The position numbers were made by a program, and so were the translations under genes. Shown piece after piece: positions 43,981-52,642 of a DNA stretch of 64,000 nucleotides. The notes beneath the pieces are model-generated. The model made no database searches and was not told the DNA's origin. It saw only the letters and a list, made by a program, of their open reading frames with translations. How positions within the stretch are numbered: the stretch's first letter is position 1; every line of letters starts with the position of its first letter. The DNA is taken from assembly GCF_001593385.1 (NCBI RefSeq), contig NZ_LUVZ01000001.1:1116001-1180000 (forward strand). Direction: 5' to 3'. Origin of the DNA: Chryseobacterium cucumeris. GTDB lineage: Bacteria; Bacteroidota; Bacteroidia; Flavobacteriales; Weeksellaceae.

Positions 43981-45612
43981 TTATTTCTTAATTAATTTAG
44001 CACTTGCCGTTTTGTTGGTATCTGTTTTTATTGTGATCAGATAAGCTCCCTGAACCAAAGCCTGGGTATTGATCTTCGTGACTCTGTTTTTAGTTTTTAT
44101 ACTTTGGAGCTGCCTTCCGCTCATATCATATAACAGAATATCTGCTTCTTTAAAGTCGTTGAATCCTATTTCTACATAAGCATAGTCAGATACTGGATTT
44201 GGATAGATCTTGATATCGTATTTTTCAATCAACTGGTCTACCTGTTTGTCTCCCAGCTTTACAATTTTCCAGTTTTCTTTACCCAATTCTTCTGCACTGG
44301 TTCCAGCGAGAATAATGGAGCCGTCTCTGTTGAGTTTTAAATCAGAAAGTCTTTCTTCTTTTTGTCTGGATTCTCCTTTTACGTGTTTTCTCCACTGCTC
44401 ATTACCATTTTGATCTAAATACAGCATCCAGAAGGTTTCATCATCAGTTTGAATTCTTCCTTCAGCCTGGGTGTAACCTCCTAATAAAATTCCTTTAGAA
44501 GATTTATCGTCAACAGAATGAAGAACACTCATTCCCATTAGAATATCTCTGTTTTTGAAATTGTAGGATTTCTGCCACTGCTCTTCTCCTCTTTCATTGA
44601 GAGCAATCAGCCAAAGATCTGTCCCTTCTTCAATGCCTACGGTTTTGTTTTCTGATCTTTCTGATCTTGATTCTCCACCAATGATAAAACCTGTAGAGGT
44701 TAGTGCAAGGTTTCTCAAATGATCATCTCCTTTGCCTCCGAAGTTCTTTTCCCATTCTACTTTTCCGTTTTTGTCCAATTTTACGATCCAGTAATCACCC
44801 TCACCAAAGTTTTCAGTTTGTTTCGAGTTGCGGGATACGGAATTTGGGTTTTGAACGTTTGATGCAGAACCCGCATGTCGCATCCCGGAACCTTGTTCAG
44901 AACCAGAAACACGAACCTCGGAACTCCTGGAATAAATCCCTAGTAATGCTCCACCATCTCTCGTTGGAATCATCTTCTCTACTTCGTCTAAACCTTTTCC
45001 GCCTAAAATTAATTGGGAGAGTTCTTTTCCGTTTTTATCGAGTCTCGTGATCCATACGTCTTTAGAGCCATAGCCTTTTGCAGAATTCTGTATATTTCCG
45101 GCCACAAAAAATCCTAAATCAGTAGTCTGGATAACAGCTCTGGCTTCTTCATCGGAAGAACTTCCCAACGTTTTCTGCCATAATTCATCCCCAAATTCAT
45201 TGATTCTGATCAGCCAGATATCGGAACCGCCTTTGGAATCCTCTTTTTTATCTAAACCTTTTCCGGAATAAGATGTTCCGGCTAGTAAAAAACCTCCATC
45301 CTGAGTAGTAACAGTCGCAGACAGATAATCATGGTTTTGTCCTGAGAAATATTTTTCCCACACTTCCTGTCCTTGTTGATTGAGTTTTATTAAATGAAAA
45401 TCGTAACCGTTATTTTGCTTACTGCCTGAAGCGTGCTGCTTATTGCTTTGAATAGAGCTTCCTGTGATCAGATACTGCTGATCAATGGTTGTAGTGATCT
45501 GGCTTAGAAAATCCTGGGTAGAGGATTGGATATCTTTCTGCCACACCACTTCCTGAGCAGATACGCCCAGGATTGTGCATAAAGTGAATGCACCGAGATA
45601 AAGTCTTCTCAT
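43981..45612 (-). CDS. T9SS type A sorted beta-propeller protein of the RHS operon
   Basis: 543 residues; signal peptide ending CTILGVSAQE. Eight or so propeller-like repeats of the type TQDGGFLLAGTSYSGKGLDK, DIWLIRINEFGDELWQKTLG, DVWITRLDKNGKELSQLILG (about 30-455), then a T9SS type A sorting domain (IYPNPVSDYAYVEIGFNDF ... LVQGAYLITIKTD). It is the first gene of the operon and the only one with a sorting signal, so it may be the surface anchor or carrier for the RHS proteins. Residues about 228-265 come from a dispersed DNA repeat inserted in frame. Confidence 0.88.
   Translation of the reverse strand: MRRLYLGAFTLCTILGVSAQEVVWQKDIQSSTQDFLSQITTTIDQQYLITGSSIQSNKQHASGSKQNNGYDFHLIKLNQQGQEVWEKYFSGQNHDYLSATVTTQDGGFLLAGTSYSGKGLDKKEDSKGGSDIWLIRINEFGDELWQKTLGSSSDEEARAVIQTTDLGFFVAGNIQNSAKGYGSKDVWITRLDKNGKELSQLILGGKGLDEVEKMIPTRDGGALLGIYSRSSEVRVSGSEQGSGMRHAGSASNVQNPNSVSRNSKQTENFGEGDYWIVKLDKNGKVEWEKNFGGKGDDHLRNLALTSTGFIIGGESRSERSENKTVGIEEGTDLWLIALNERGEEQWQKSYNFKNRDILMGMSVLHSVDDKSSKGILLGGYTQAEGRIQTDDETFWMLYLDQNGNEQWRKHVKGESRQKEERLSDLKLNRDGSIILAGTSAEELGKENWKIVKLGDKQVDQLIEKYDIKIYPNPVSDYAYVEIGFNDFKEADILLYDMSGRQLQSIKTKNRVTKINTQALVQGAYLITIKTDTNKTASAKLIKK
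44818..44929. repeat. Dispersed repeat inserted in frame in the propeller gene
   Basis: GC-richer stretch with TTGCGGGATACGG ... CATCCCGGAAC and further CGAG/CGGAAC words, unlike the flanking coding DNA. It encodes a Ser/Gly/Asn-rich linker (VSGSEQGSGMRHAGSASNVQ) between propeller blades without breaking the frame. Confidence 0.5.
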
Positions 45613-45659
45613 CCTTGTGTTTTTGTTTTTTAGTTATTAATCAGTTTATTAAAACTGCA

Positions 45660-45692
45660 CGAATGTAATGCTTTTTAATACATGAAAATCAA
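45660..45692 (-). promoter_or_regulatory. Candidate promoter of the RHS operon
   Basis: Minus strand: -33 TTG (45690-45692), 22-bp spacer, TACATTCG (45660-45667), one mismatch to TAnnTTTG. It lies 48 bp before the first ATG of the operon. Confidence 0.55.
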
Positions 45693-45828
45693 CATATTAC
45701 AGTTTTACGTAAATAATACTATTAATAATTAATTCTTCTTTACAATGTATTAGAATTGGTTCATTATAATGCAAAAATATTTACACCAACGACAGAACAT
45801 CTCGCATTAAATACAATATGCACAGAGC
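45693..45828. other. Intergenic region upstream of the RHS operon
   Basis: AT-rich. Part of the 45613-45977 spacer between divergent genes; besides the operon promoter and the repeat to the right, nothing specific is seen. Confidence 0.35.
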
Positions 45829-45909
45829 TTGAAATTCTCATTTCAATTACGAAATTATATCACATAAAAGACAATATTGCCACACCTTATAAACCATAAA
45901 ACACTTTCT
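45829..45909 (+). repeat. Right copy of the island-flanking direct repeat
   Basis: See 32181-32265. Both copies are on the plus strand, about 13.6 kb apart, and enclose all toxin-related genes. Confidence 0.65.
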
Positions 45910-45977
45910 CTATATCATCTTTAATCATTTCATTATCAGCTATTGCAGTGATTTATTTTTATCAATAAGTTTACTGC

Positions 45978-47237
45978 ATGATGAGAAAAAGCTATTACCA
46001 AAAACTGGCATTGATGGTCACATTGCTGACTGTTTTATTAGCCTATCAGAAATACACCAGTCGTGAAAAAGAACCTTTTCCTGAAGTTACCTTTATTAAA
46101 GATTCTTCAATACGGGATCTATCAGATTTTGATCCTAATATACTGGACAAAGAACAGTGGCTGAAACTTGGATTTTCAGATAAACAAGCTGCTACTATCC
46201 TTAAGTATAAAGATATGGTAGGAGGAAAATTTACGTCAAAAGAGCAGTTGAAAAAATGTTATGCTATTTCCGAAGAGAAATTCAGTGAGCTAGCCTCTTT
46301 CATCTTGCTTCCTGAAGCAGCAGAAAAAGGAGATTCCAAAAGATTCACTCCATACGGGAAGAAAGGAATTATGATTTCAGCGAAATTCAATCCTGATCGG
46401 TTTTCTGTCCACGACTGGCTTAAGATGGGTTTCAGTGAAAAGCAGGCAGAAGCTATTATAAAGTATAGAAATTATCTCGGAGGAAGTTTTATCAGTAAGG
46501 AAAAGTTTAAAGAATGCTTTATCATTTCCCCGGAAAATTACAGCAAAATCGCACCTTATCTTTTGCTGCCGGAAAACACTCCGGAAAACTTCAGGAATTT
46601 TGCGAAGGATAATACTGTAAAACCCAGAATTCAATATCATATTTTTGATCCTAATCAGCTTGATTTAGAGGGTTGGAAAACACTTGGATTCTCAGAGAAA
46701 CAAGCAATCATAATCCTCAATTACCGGGACAGAAATTTACGGGGAAGTTTCAAAAGCCTAGAAGATCTGCAGAAATGTTTTGTGATCTCCGCAGAGAAAT
46801 TTCAGGAGATGAAACCCTATATCAAAATTCAGGAAAAACAACAGGAAAAAACAGATTTTTCAAAAACAGATCTTAATACCATTACTTTCAAACAGCTTAT
46901 AGAATTTGGTCTGGATGAAAGAAGTGCAGGCTCAATAATTGGCTTCAGAAAGAAGCTGGGAGGTTTTATGAATAAGCAGCAAATTTTAACCACCTACAAC
47001 ATAGATCAGGATCTGGTTCAAAAACTGATTTCAATAGCCCCGTTGATTATATCCAATGTTCCCAGGTATTCATTAGTAGAAGCACCTGAGGAATGGCTTA
47101 AAAATCATCCTTATTTCAAGTATTCAGCAGAAAAAATCATATTCTACCGGATCAGTAACCCTGATGATAAGAAAATATGGAAACTTTTGAAACTGAAACT
47201 TGAGTATGAAGAAAGAATGAAATTATATATAAAATAA
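45978..47237 (+). CDS. Helix-hairpin-helix repeat protein, ComEA-like
   Basis: 419 residues. A single N-terminal membrane helix (LALMVTLLTVLLAYQ, about 9-23) is followed by at least three close copies of an HhH unit, LKLGFSDKQAATILKYKDMV, LKMGFSEKQAEAIIKYRNYL and LGFSEKQAIIILNYRDR, each followed by GG(K/S)F.S(K)E.(L/F)KKCF.IS; a fourth, less similar unit follows at about 315. Each unit is about 75 residues. HhH domains of this type bind DNA backbone, as in ComEA. A periplasmic DNA-binding role or use in DNA uptake is a guess. No competence genes adjoin it. Confidence 0.82.
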   Translation: MMRKSYYQKLALMVTLLTVLLAYQKYTSREKEPFPEVTFIKDSSIRDLSDFDPNILDKEQWLKLGFSDKQAATILKYKDMVGGKFTSKEQLKKCYAISEEKFSELASFILLPEAAEKGDSKRFTPYGKKGIMISAKFNPDRFSVHDWLKMGFSEKQAEAIIKYRNYLGGSFISKEKFKECFIISPENYSKIAPYLLLPENTPENFRNFAKDNTVKPRIQYHIFDPNQLDLEGWKTLGFSEKQAIIILNYRDRNLRGSFKSLEDLQKCFVISAEKFQEMKPYIKIQEKQQEKTDFSKTDLNTITFKQLIEFGLDERSAGSIIGFRKKLGGFMNKQQILTTYNIDQDLVQKLISIAPLIISNVPRYSLVEAPEEWLKNHPYFKYSAEKIIFYRISNPDDKKIWKLLKLKLEYEERMKLYIK

Positions 47238-47259
47238 CATGAACCCTAAAATAGGCGTA

Positions 47260-47287
47260 AACTCTTCCAAAATATTCCGGAAGAGTT
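47260..47287. terminator. Hairpin between convergent genes
   Basis: Stem AACTCTTCC / GGAAGAGTT, 10-nt loop. No good T run, so termination in either direction is only likely. Confidence 0.5.
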
Positions 47288-47314
47288 ACGTCCTGCAAAA
47301 TAATATCTTCGATT

Positions 47315-48538
47315 TTAGTGATGCATGTAGTTGCTTGGACCATTAGTCCCTTCAATGGATTCCGGCAGTATTCCATATTTATTACGTAAATCTACTGTGC
47401 CTAATTTTTTTTCCGTATTAATATCAATTATACTGATCGTACCGGAATTTAAGTTGGGGAGATCCAATAAATTATTCTGTACTGCTACAACTTCTTTTCC
47501 TGATTTGGTTTTAAAGAAAGCCATATGATGTGCGCCTTTATCCGCATCCAGAGTCTTCAAAAGCTTTAGTTGAGGAAGATTATTAATATCAAAGACAAGT
47601 ACTTTTCCAGGTTCTGCAAAACTCACGTACAATTTGTTGGTATCATCAATATACATTTCAAGTGCCCAGCCTAAACCTTTTGTGCTTCCGTCAAAAATCT
47701 TAGTAAAAGCATCATATTTTTTGGTTATAGCATTATAGGGAGCTATCCAGATATCTCCACCAAGCATTGTAGTAGCAAGTGCATATTGCGGGAACTTTCC
47801 GCGCAGTAACAAGACTTCTACAGGAGCAGATAAATCAGTTGGAGAGTCTGCAACCTGATAGGTTTCCTTTATTTCGTAAGTATTGAGATCTAATAAAGTA
47901 CAGGTATTACCCATTCCGGTAGTAAGATCAGGGTGAATAGTGGATGATACCATCATCAGTCCTTTTTCCTCATTGATGGAAATACCGTGTGGATACATGA
48001 TAAACTTATTGGGGTTAGTCTGAATGGGTGCTTTAATCGTTTTGATAAGCTTATTATTAGCCGCGTTAAAAACACCTATACTTCCGTCTTTTGGACCTCC
48101 TGCTCCACCCATAAAGGTCATAAAATATCTTCCGTCATTGGTAAAAAATAAATTTTCGCCTACCGTATTCTCACCCGTATCAACAGGAATTGCGTTCAAT
48201 AATATGGGTTGTCCGTTTTGGTCTTGCCCGGTTTTTACTTCGTAGAGATAACTGCCTCCCAAAGCAGTTGTGAACATTTTGTTGGCATTTTGATTGTAAT
48301 AAATATGGTGAGGCAATACACCGACACCTAATTCAAGCTTACTGCTTATATTTCCAAAATTGGGTGCTTCAGGATCAAGTTCAATAACGGCAATTCCGTC
48401 TGGTAATCCTTTTAAACTTCTGTAATCAATGTAAAATGAAGAATCATGTGGATGATCCGGATAATGATTATCATTTTGACAACTCACTAATATTACCAAA
48501 GTAATACATACTAGAACTGAATTAAGACTTAATTTCAT
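47315..48538 (-). CDS. Beta-propeller lipoprotein (YncE-like)
   Basis: About 407 residues. The start chosen, ATG 48538 (MKLSLNSVLVCITLVILVSC), gives a lipoprotein signal with cysteine 20; the open frame continues upstream to 48667 but that stretch is a hydrophobic, unconserved-looking addition. The body is a seven-bladed-type propeller: IAVIELDPEAPNFGNISSKL, FFTNDGRYFMTFMGGAGGPK, DGSIGVFNAANNKLIKTIKA, YPHGISINEEKGLMMVSSTI, STIHPD. A His-rich stretch (HYPDHPHDSS) follows the lipid anchor. Function unknown; metal or cofactor handling cannot be judged. Confidence 0.8.
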   Translation of the reverse strand: MKLSLNSVLVCITLVILVSCQNDNHYPDHPHDSSFYIDYRSLKGLPDGIAVIELDPEAPNFGNISSKLELGVGVLPHHIYYNQNANKMFTTALGGSYLYEVKTGQDQNGQPILLNAIPVDTGENTVGENLFFTNDGRYFMTFMGGAGGPKDGSIGVFNAANNKLIKTIKAPIQTNPNKFIMYPHGISINEEKGLMMVSSTIHPDLTTGMGNTCTLLDLNTYEIKETYQVADSPTDLSAPVEVLLLRGKFPQYALATTMLGGDIWIAPYNAITKKYDAFTKIFDGSTKGLGWALEMYIDDTNKLYVSFAEPGKVLVFDINNLPQLKLLKTLDADKGAHHMAFFKTKSGKEVVAVQNNLLDLPNLNSGTISIIDINTEKKLGTVDLRNKYGILPESIEGTNGPSNYMHH

Positions 48539-48645
48539 GATTTTCAGGCTATTATTGTTAATATTATAAATATAAAACATTTTCACTGAAAAATAAAATA
48601 TATTACACCAATACGTGAAAAAACAATAAATAACATTAAAAAATA

Positions 48646-48675
48646 ATGCTTCCCATAGGTAATACAAGGAAGCAT
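48646..48675 (-). terminator. Terminator of the rluF-like gene
   Basis: Stem ATGCTTCC / GGAAGCAT with a 14-nt loop, followed on the minus strand by TTATTTTTTAA. Confidence 0.7.
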
Positions 48676-48708
48676 GAAATTAAAAACCGTTAAGTATTTT
48701 AGATATTT

Positions 48709-49431
48709 TTAATCAATTGTTTTACTGGAATCTGCCAGCAGGGAGTTAAGTGTATTCAGTTCCTCATCCGTCATATCTCTCCATTTCCCGATAGGTAAAT
48801 CAAGTTTGATATTCATGATACGGATTCTCTTAAGTTTTTTTACTTCGTATCCAAGATATTCACACATTCTTCGGATCTGTCTGTTCAGTCCCTGAGTAAG
48901 AACAATTCTGAAATTCATTTCATCAATCTTTTCTACCTCACATTTTTTAGTCACGGTATCAAGAATTGGAACACCGTTTCGCATTTTTTCCAAAAATCTT
49001 GGTGTGATAGGTTTGTCTACCCGAACAAGATATTCTTTCTCGTGGTTATTTCGTGCTCTAAGAATTTTATTAACGATATCACCATCGCTCGTTAAGAAAA
49101 TAAGTCCTTCACTTGGTTTATCCAGTCTTCCGATCGGAAAAATTCTTTTGGGGTGATTGATATAATCTACGATATTATTTTTTTCACGTTTTGTATCCGT
49201 GGTACAAACGATTCCTACCGGCTTATTAAAAACAATATACACCGGTTTTTCCTGAGGCTCTCTGATCGGTTTTCCATCTACTTCTACAAGATCTTCATCA
49301 GAAACTTTGGTTCCTAACTCAGGAATTTTCCCGTTTATCTTGATCCTTCCTTCTTCCAAAAGTTTATCTGCTGCTCTCCTTGAACAGTATCCCACTTCCG
49401 ATAAATATTTATTGATACGCGTTTTTTCCAT
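48709..49431 (-). CDS. rluF: RluF-like 23S rRNA pseudouridine synthase
   Basis: 240 residues. An S4 domain (about 4-52: [36 protein letters not shown]) precedes the RluB/E/F catalytic domain with [20 protein letters not shown] (catalytic Asp near 100), [18 protein letters not shown] and [20 protein letters not shown]. The [14 protein letters not shown] wording is closest to RluF (U2604 in E. coli), but RluB is not fully excluded. Its ATG shares one base with the stop of a decayed gene upstream (TAATG). Confidence 0.85.
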   Translation of the reverse strand: MEKTRINKYLSEVGYCSRRAADKLLEEGRIKINGKIPELGTKVSDEDLVEVDGKPIREPQEKPVYIVFNKPVGIVCTTDTKREKNNIVDYINHPKRIFPIGRLDKPSEGLIFLTSDGDIVNKILRARNNHEKEYLVRVDKPITPRFLEKMRNGVPILDTVTKKCEVEKIDEMNFRIVLTQGLNRQIRRMCEYLGYEVKKLKRIRIMNIKLDLPIGKWRDMTDEELNTLNSLLADSSKTID

Positions 49432-49690
49432 TAGTCTTTTCCGTAGCCGGTATAATTTTTATTACTGAAATCGGGGGTTCCATAGCTTAAATCTATGAAA
49501 AATCATCATCCCATCTTTCAGTTTATGTGATTTGAAAACGATTCCTCCTTCGGGCTCAATATTTTTGAATAGGAAACTTGTATTTTCAGTATTTCCTAAT
49601 GCAAAGTTAGGAAGAAAATGATATTCTTATGAAAGTAATACCATAATCAATATTTCCTGATGGTGTATGATTTTCAATATCCTGAGAATT
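49431..49690 (-). pseudogene. Decayed gene fragment upstream of the rluF-like gene
   Basis: Three frames on the minus strand join into one plausible protein: NSQDIENHTPSGNIDYGITF, then EYHFLPNFALGNTENTSFLF ... EGGIVFKSHKLKDGMMIF, then [20 protein letters not shown] and stop. Two frameshifts separate the parts. The final TAA overlaps the rluF ATG, as in an old operon. The family is not recognised. Confidence 0.45.
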
Positions 49691-49703
49691 GCTGGTTTAA
49701 TTT

Positions 49704-50402
49704 TTACAGACCTTCAAATCTATACTCATTATTCAGGAACTGATCTGTAGCATCTTCAATGGCATAGTCACCAATCTTGGTACGTCTCAGCTGTGTCAGA
49801 TAAGCTCCTACTCCCAATTCCTGCCCGATATCATGGGCCAGACTTCTGATGTAGGTTCCTTTTGAACATCCTACCATAAAACTCACCACAGGAAAATCAA
49901 TTTTAATATCCTTGATGTAATGGATCGTTGTTTTTCTTGCTTTCATTTCCACTTCTTCACCAGCTCTGGCAAGGTTGTATGCTCTTTCACCATCAATTTT
50001 AATAGCCGAATAAACAGGTGGTTTCTGTTCAATTTCTCCAACAAATTTTTCCAACACTTCTTTTACCTGTTGTTCAGTAATATGCGAGATATCCTGTTGA
50101 AGAATTTCAGGTTTTTCAGTATCATAGGATTCTGTCTGTACACCAATCTTGATCTCTGTCCAATATTCTTTGGGAGCATCCTGAATTTCAGGAATTTTCT
50201 TTGTAAATTTTCCACAGCAGACGATAAGAAGCCCAGTTGCTCTGGGATCTAAAGTTCCGGCGTGTCCGATTTTAAATTTTTTAGGAAGATCAAACTCCCT
50301 CTTAAGTTTATATTTCATTTTATTGACAGCCTGGAAAGAAGTCCAGTCCAAAGGCTTATCCAATAAAAAAATGTATCCTGATTTCAGTTCTTCAGCAGTC
50401 AT
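49704..50402 (-). CDS. truB: tRNA pseudouridine(55) synthase TruB
   Basis: 232 residues, somewhat short as usual in Bacteroidota (no C-terminal PUA extension). Catalytic motif KFKIGHAGTLDPRATGLLIV (Asp near 53) and the KPPVYSAIKIDGERAYNLAR and CSKGTYIRSLAHDIGQELG motifs are complete. It forms psi55 in the T-loop of tRNA. It is the last gene of the ftsX-DUF3098-uppP-truB run and follows uppP by 20 bp. Confidence 0.96.
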   Translation of the reverse strand: MTAEELKSGYIFLLDKPLDWTSFQAVNKMKYKLKREFDLPKKFKIGHAGTLDPRATGLLIVCCGKFTKKIPEIQDAPKEYWTEIKIGVQTESYDTEKPEILQQDISHITEQQVKEVLEKFVGEIEQKPPVYSAIKIDGERAYNLARAGEEVEMKARKTTIHYIKDIKIDFPVVSFMVGCSKGTYIRSLAHDIGQELGVGAYLTQLRRTKIGDYAIEDATDQFLNNEYRFEGL

Positions 50403-50422
50403 GAATGGGTATAAAAGATTTC

Positions 50423-51241
50423 TTATTTAAAGAAATAAAAATAAATCAACAGGGCAACTCCAACAAAAATACGGTACCAGCCCCAAGGTTTGAATCCATA
50501 TTTGTTAAGCACACCAATAAATGCTTTAATGGCAATAAGTGCTACAATAAATGCTACAATATTTCCTACCACGAAGATCATAATGTGATCCTGTGAAGAC
50601 ATAATCATTTCATATCCTTTCTGTGGATTTGCGGTTTCTTTTCCCCAGGTCTTAACAAAAACTGAGTACACTGTTACCGCAAGCATGGTAGGAACTGCAA
50701 GAAAAAAAGAGAATTCTGCAGCAGCCTTTCTGGTAAGACCTTGTGCCATTCCCCCAATGATGGAAGCAGCACTACGGCTTGTACCCGGCATCATTGCAAG
50801 ACACTGCCAGAAACCAATGGTAACAGCATTTCTTATCGTAATTCCTTTTTCATCATCAATCTTAGGATTCTTAAACCATTTATCGGCAAACAATAAAACT
50901 ACACCACCCAACACCAGTACAGAAGAAATCGCAATCTGGTTCCCAAGAACGGCTTCAATTTTATCATCGAATAAATATCCCAACACCAAAGCCGGAACGA
51001 CTGCAAATGCAAGTTTGAAATAGAACTGAATATTATTTAAGTCAAAAAACTTTTTCCAATAAGCTACTACCACAGATAAAATAGCTCCAAACTGAATAGA
51101 CACCTGAAACATTTTTAAAAATTCTGTTTCTTCCAACCCCATAAGATTCGCAGTAAATCCCATATGTGCTGTAGAGGAAATCGGAAGATATTCCGTCAAG
51201 CCTTCTACAATGGCAATAATAATTGCTTTGATTAAATCCAT
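50423..51241 (-). CDS. uppP: Undecaprenyl-diphosphatase
   Basis: 272 residues, about eight membrane helices. Signature motifs EGLTEYLPISSTAHM (about 13-27) and PGTSRSAASIIGGMAQGL (about 155-172) are the BacA/UppP active-site loops. It recycles undecaprenyl-PP to undecaprenyl-P for cell-wall synthesis and its level affects bacitracin resistance. It stands between DUF3098 and truB, an order common in Flavobacteriia. Confidence 0.96.
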   Translation of the reverse strand: MDLIKAIIIAIVEGLTEYLPISSTAHMGFTANLMGLEETEFLKMFQVSIQFGAILSVVVAYWKKFFDLNNIQFYFKLAFAVVPALVLGYLFDDKIEAVLGNQIAISSVLVLGGVVLLFADKWFKNPKIDDEKGITIRNAVTIGFWQCLAMMPGTSRSAASIIGGMAQGLTRKAAAEFSFFLAVPTMLAVTVYSVFVKTWGKETANPQKGYEMIMSSQDHIMIFVVGNIVAFIVALIAIKAFIGVLNKYGFKPWGWYRIFVGVALLIYFYFFK

Positions 51242-51255
51242 ATTCTTTTAAAAAT

Positions 51256-51338
51256 TAAAAAGATTAAAAGATTTAAGAATTAGAAAAATCAGCTCATTGG
51301 CTTACATCTTTCAATTCTTAAATTTTTTAATCCTTAAA
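51256..51338. repeat. Imperfect inverted repeat between uppP and DUF3098
   Basis: Arms 51256-51281 and 51313-51338 match at 21 of 26 positions (AAGATT.AAA.GATTTAAGAATT). AT-rich, no gene. It resembles a palindromic insertion in an otherwise tight operon. Confidence 0.5.
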
Positions 51339-51352
51339 TAAAATTATTTTAT

Positions 51353-51649
51353 TTATTTTCTTTTTAAGATCGCGTACACTTCTATTGCAAATCCTATAAC
51401 AACAAACAGAGGTGCTATTCTGATTCTTCTGATAGAAAAGATCCCATCATTCCATGAGTTAGGATCAAATTTTCCATCTACAGTATTGGCATCAGGTCCC
51501 ATCATCAGTAGAAATCCTACTACAATAAATGCTAATCCGATCAGCATCCATTTGAAATTCTGCTGTCCGAAATAGAAAGTGTTTTCCTGTGGTACTTCAG
51601 CTTCATGTCCAAAGTCTGAAGCGGAAAATTTATTTGTTTTTTTGCTCAT
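51353..51649 (-). CDS. DUF3098 membrane protein
   Basis: 98 residues with two hydrophobic helices (WMLIGLAFIVVGFLLMMGPD, about 34-53; APLFVVIGFAIEVYAILKRK, C-terminal) and the DUF3098 stretch ENTFYFGQQNFKWM and IRRIRIAPLFVV between. Function unknown; in Flavobacteriia it is regularly found after ftsX, so a role in the division or wall machinery is suggested. Two bp from ftsX. Confidence 0.9.
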   Translation of the reverse strand: MSKKTNKFSASDFGHEAEVPQENTFYFGQQNFKWMLIGLAFIVVGFLLMMGPDANTVDGKFDPNSWNDGIFSIRRIRIAPLFVVIGFAIEVYAILKRK

Positions 51650-51651
51650 TA

Positions 51652-52551
51652 TTAAGAGTAATATAAATCGTCAACGTTTGATTTTAAGAATCTCCATGTA
51701 GCGAAAATTGTACTTAACACAGAAATAAAAATTCCTACTCCAAGTACCAGGATAACTAACCAGAAGTACTGATTGTTGTCCTGCACGAAAGCTGAACCAA
51801 TCTGACTTGTGAAATAATACCAGACTCCACCTAACGCAATAAGACCTATTACAGAACCGATAGCTCCCAGAATAATAGCTTCTACAATGAAAGGTTTAAG
51901 GATAAATCTTCTTTTCGCTCCTACCAACTGCATTGTTTTAATAATAAATCTCTTCGAGAATATCTTCAGACGGATAGAGTTGTTGATCAATACAACTGCC
52001 AATATCAGAAACAGAATCGAAAATCCTAAAATCCATTTCAGAATTCTGCTTAGGTTATTGTAAACATCTACCATCAAAGTACTGTCATTTTTAACATCGA
52101 TAATCCCTGGAACAGATTTGATCTCTTTGATGGCTTCATCAATTTTTGCTGGATCTACGAATTCCGGTTTTAAAGCTACTTCAATAGAGGAAGGGAAAAT
52201 ATTTTCTTCGAACAATGCATCACTGTCGATTCCCATACTCTTTTTGGCTTCTTTAGCCGCCATATCCCTTGAAATATAAGTCGCTTTTTTTACAGGAGCT
52301 AATAACTGTACCTTTTTAAAAGTTTCTTCCTCAAGTTTTGCAATTTTTACAGAATCTTTAGCGTCATAGTTTTCATCAAAGTAGGCATTCACCACCAACT
52401 GTTCTTTGATATAGTCAGAATACTTCTGGGCATTAATCAGAATAAGCCCCATTAATCCTAACAAAAATAACACTAAGGCAATACTTATCACTACTGTAAT
52501 ATTGCTGGACCGAAGCCTTTTCTTATTAAATTCATCTACAGATTTAGCCAT
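51652..52551 (-). CDS. ftsX: Cell-division protein FtsX
   Basis: 299 residues, FtsX/MacB-like permease: helix 1 near 20-40, periplasmic domain about 45-165 (with SIEVALKPEFVDPAKIDEAI), then three helices from about 170 (NRLxR-like cytosolic turn IFSKRFIIKTMQLVGAKRRF). It works with the ATPase FtsE to activate septal wall hydrolases; ftsE is not in this window. First gene of ftsX-DUF3098-uppP-truB. Confidence 0.93.
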   Translation of the reverse strand: MAKSVDEFNKKRLRSSNITVVISIALVLFLLGLMGLILINAQKYSDYIKEQLVVNAYFDENYDAKDSVKIAKLEEETFKKVQLLAPVKKATYISRDMAAKEAKKSMGIDSDALFEENIFPSSIEVALKPEFVDPAKIDEAIKEIKSVPGIIDVKNDSTLMVDVYNNLSRILKWILGFSILFLILAVVLINNSIRLKIFSKRFIIKTMQLVGAKRRFILKPFIVEAIILGAIGSVIGLIALGGVWYYFTSQIGSAFVQDNNQYFWLVILVLGVGIFISVLSTIFATWRFLKSNVDDLYYS

Positions 52552-52642
52552 TAATATTAAAATTTTTGGCTAAAATAGAAAAAATCTTCCGAAATTTGGG
52601 ACGAAATAAAGAAAATCACTGTTAATAAAATCATAAAAAACT

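Noticed and set aside
48539..48667. 43-residue N-terminal extension of the propeller lipoprotein
   Set aside because: It would bury the lipoprotein signal; ATG 48538 gives a canonical signal with a lipobox.
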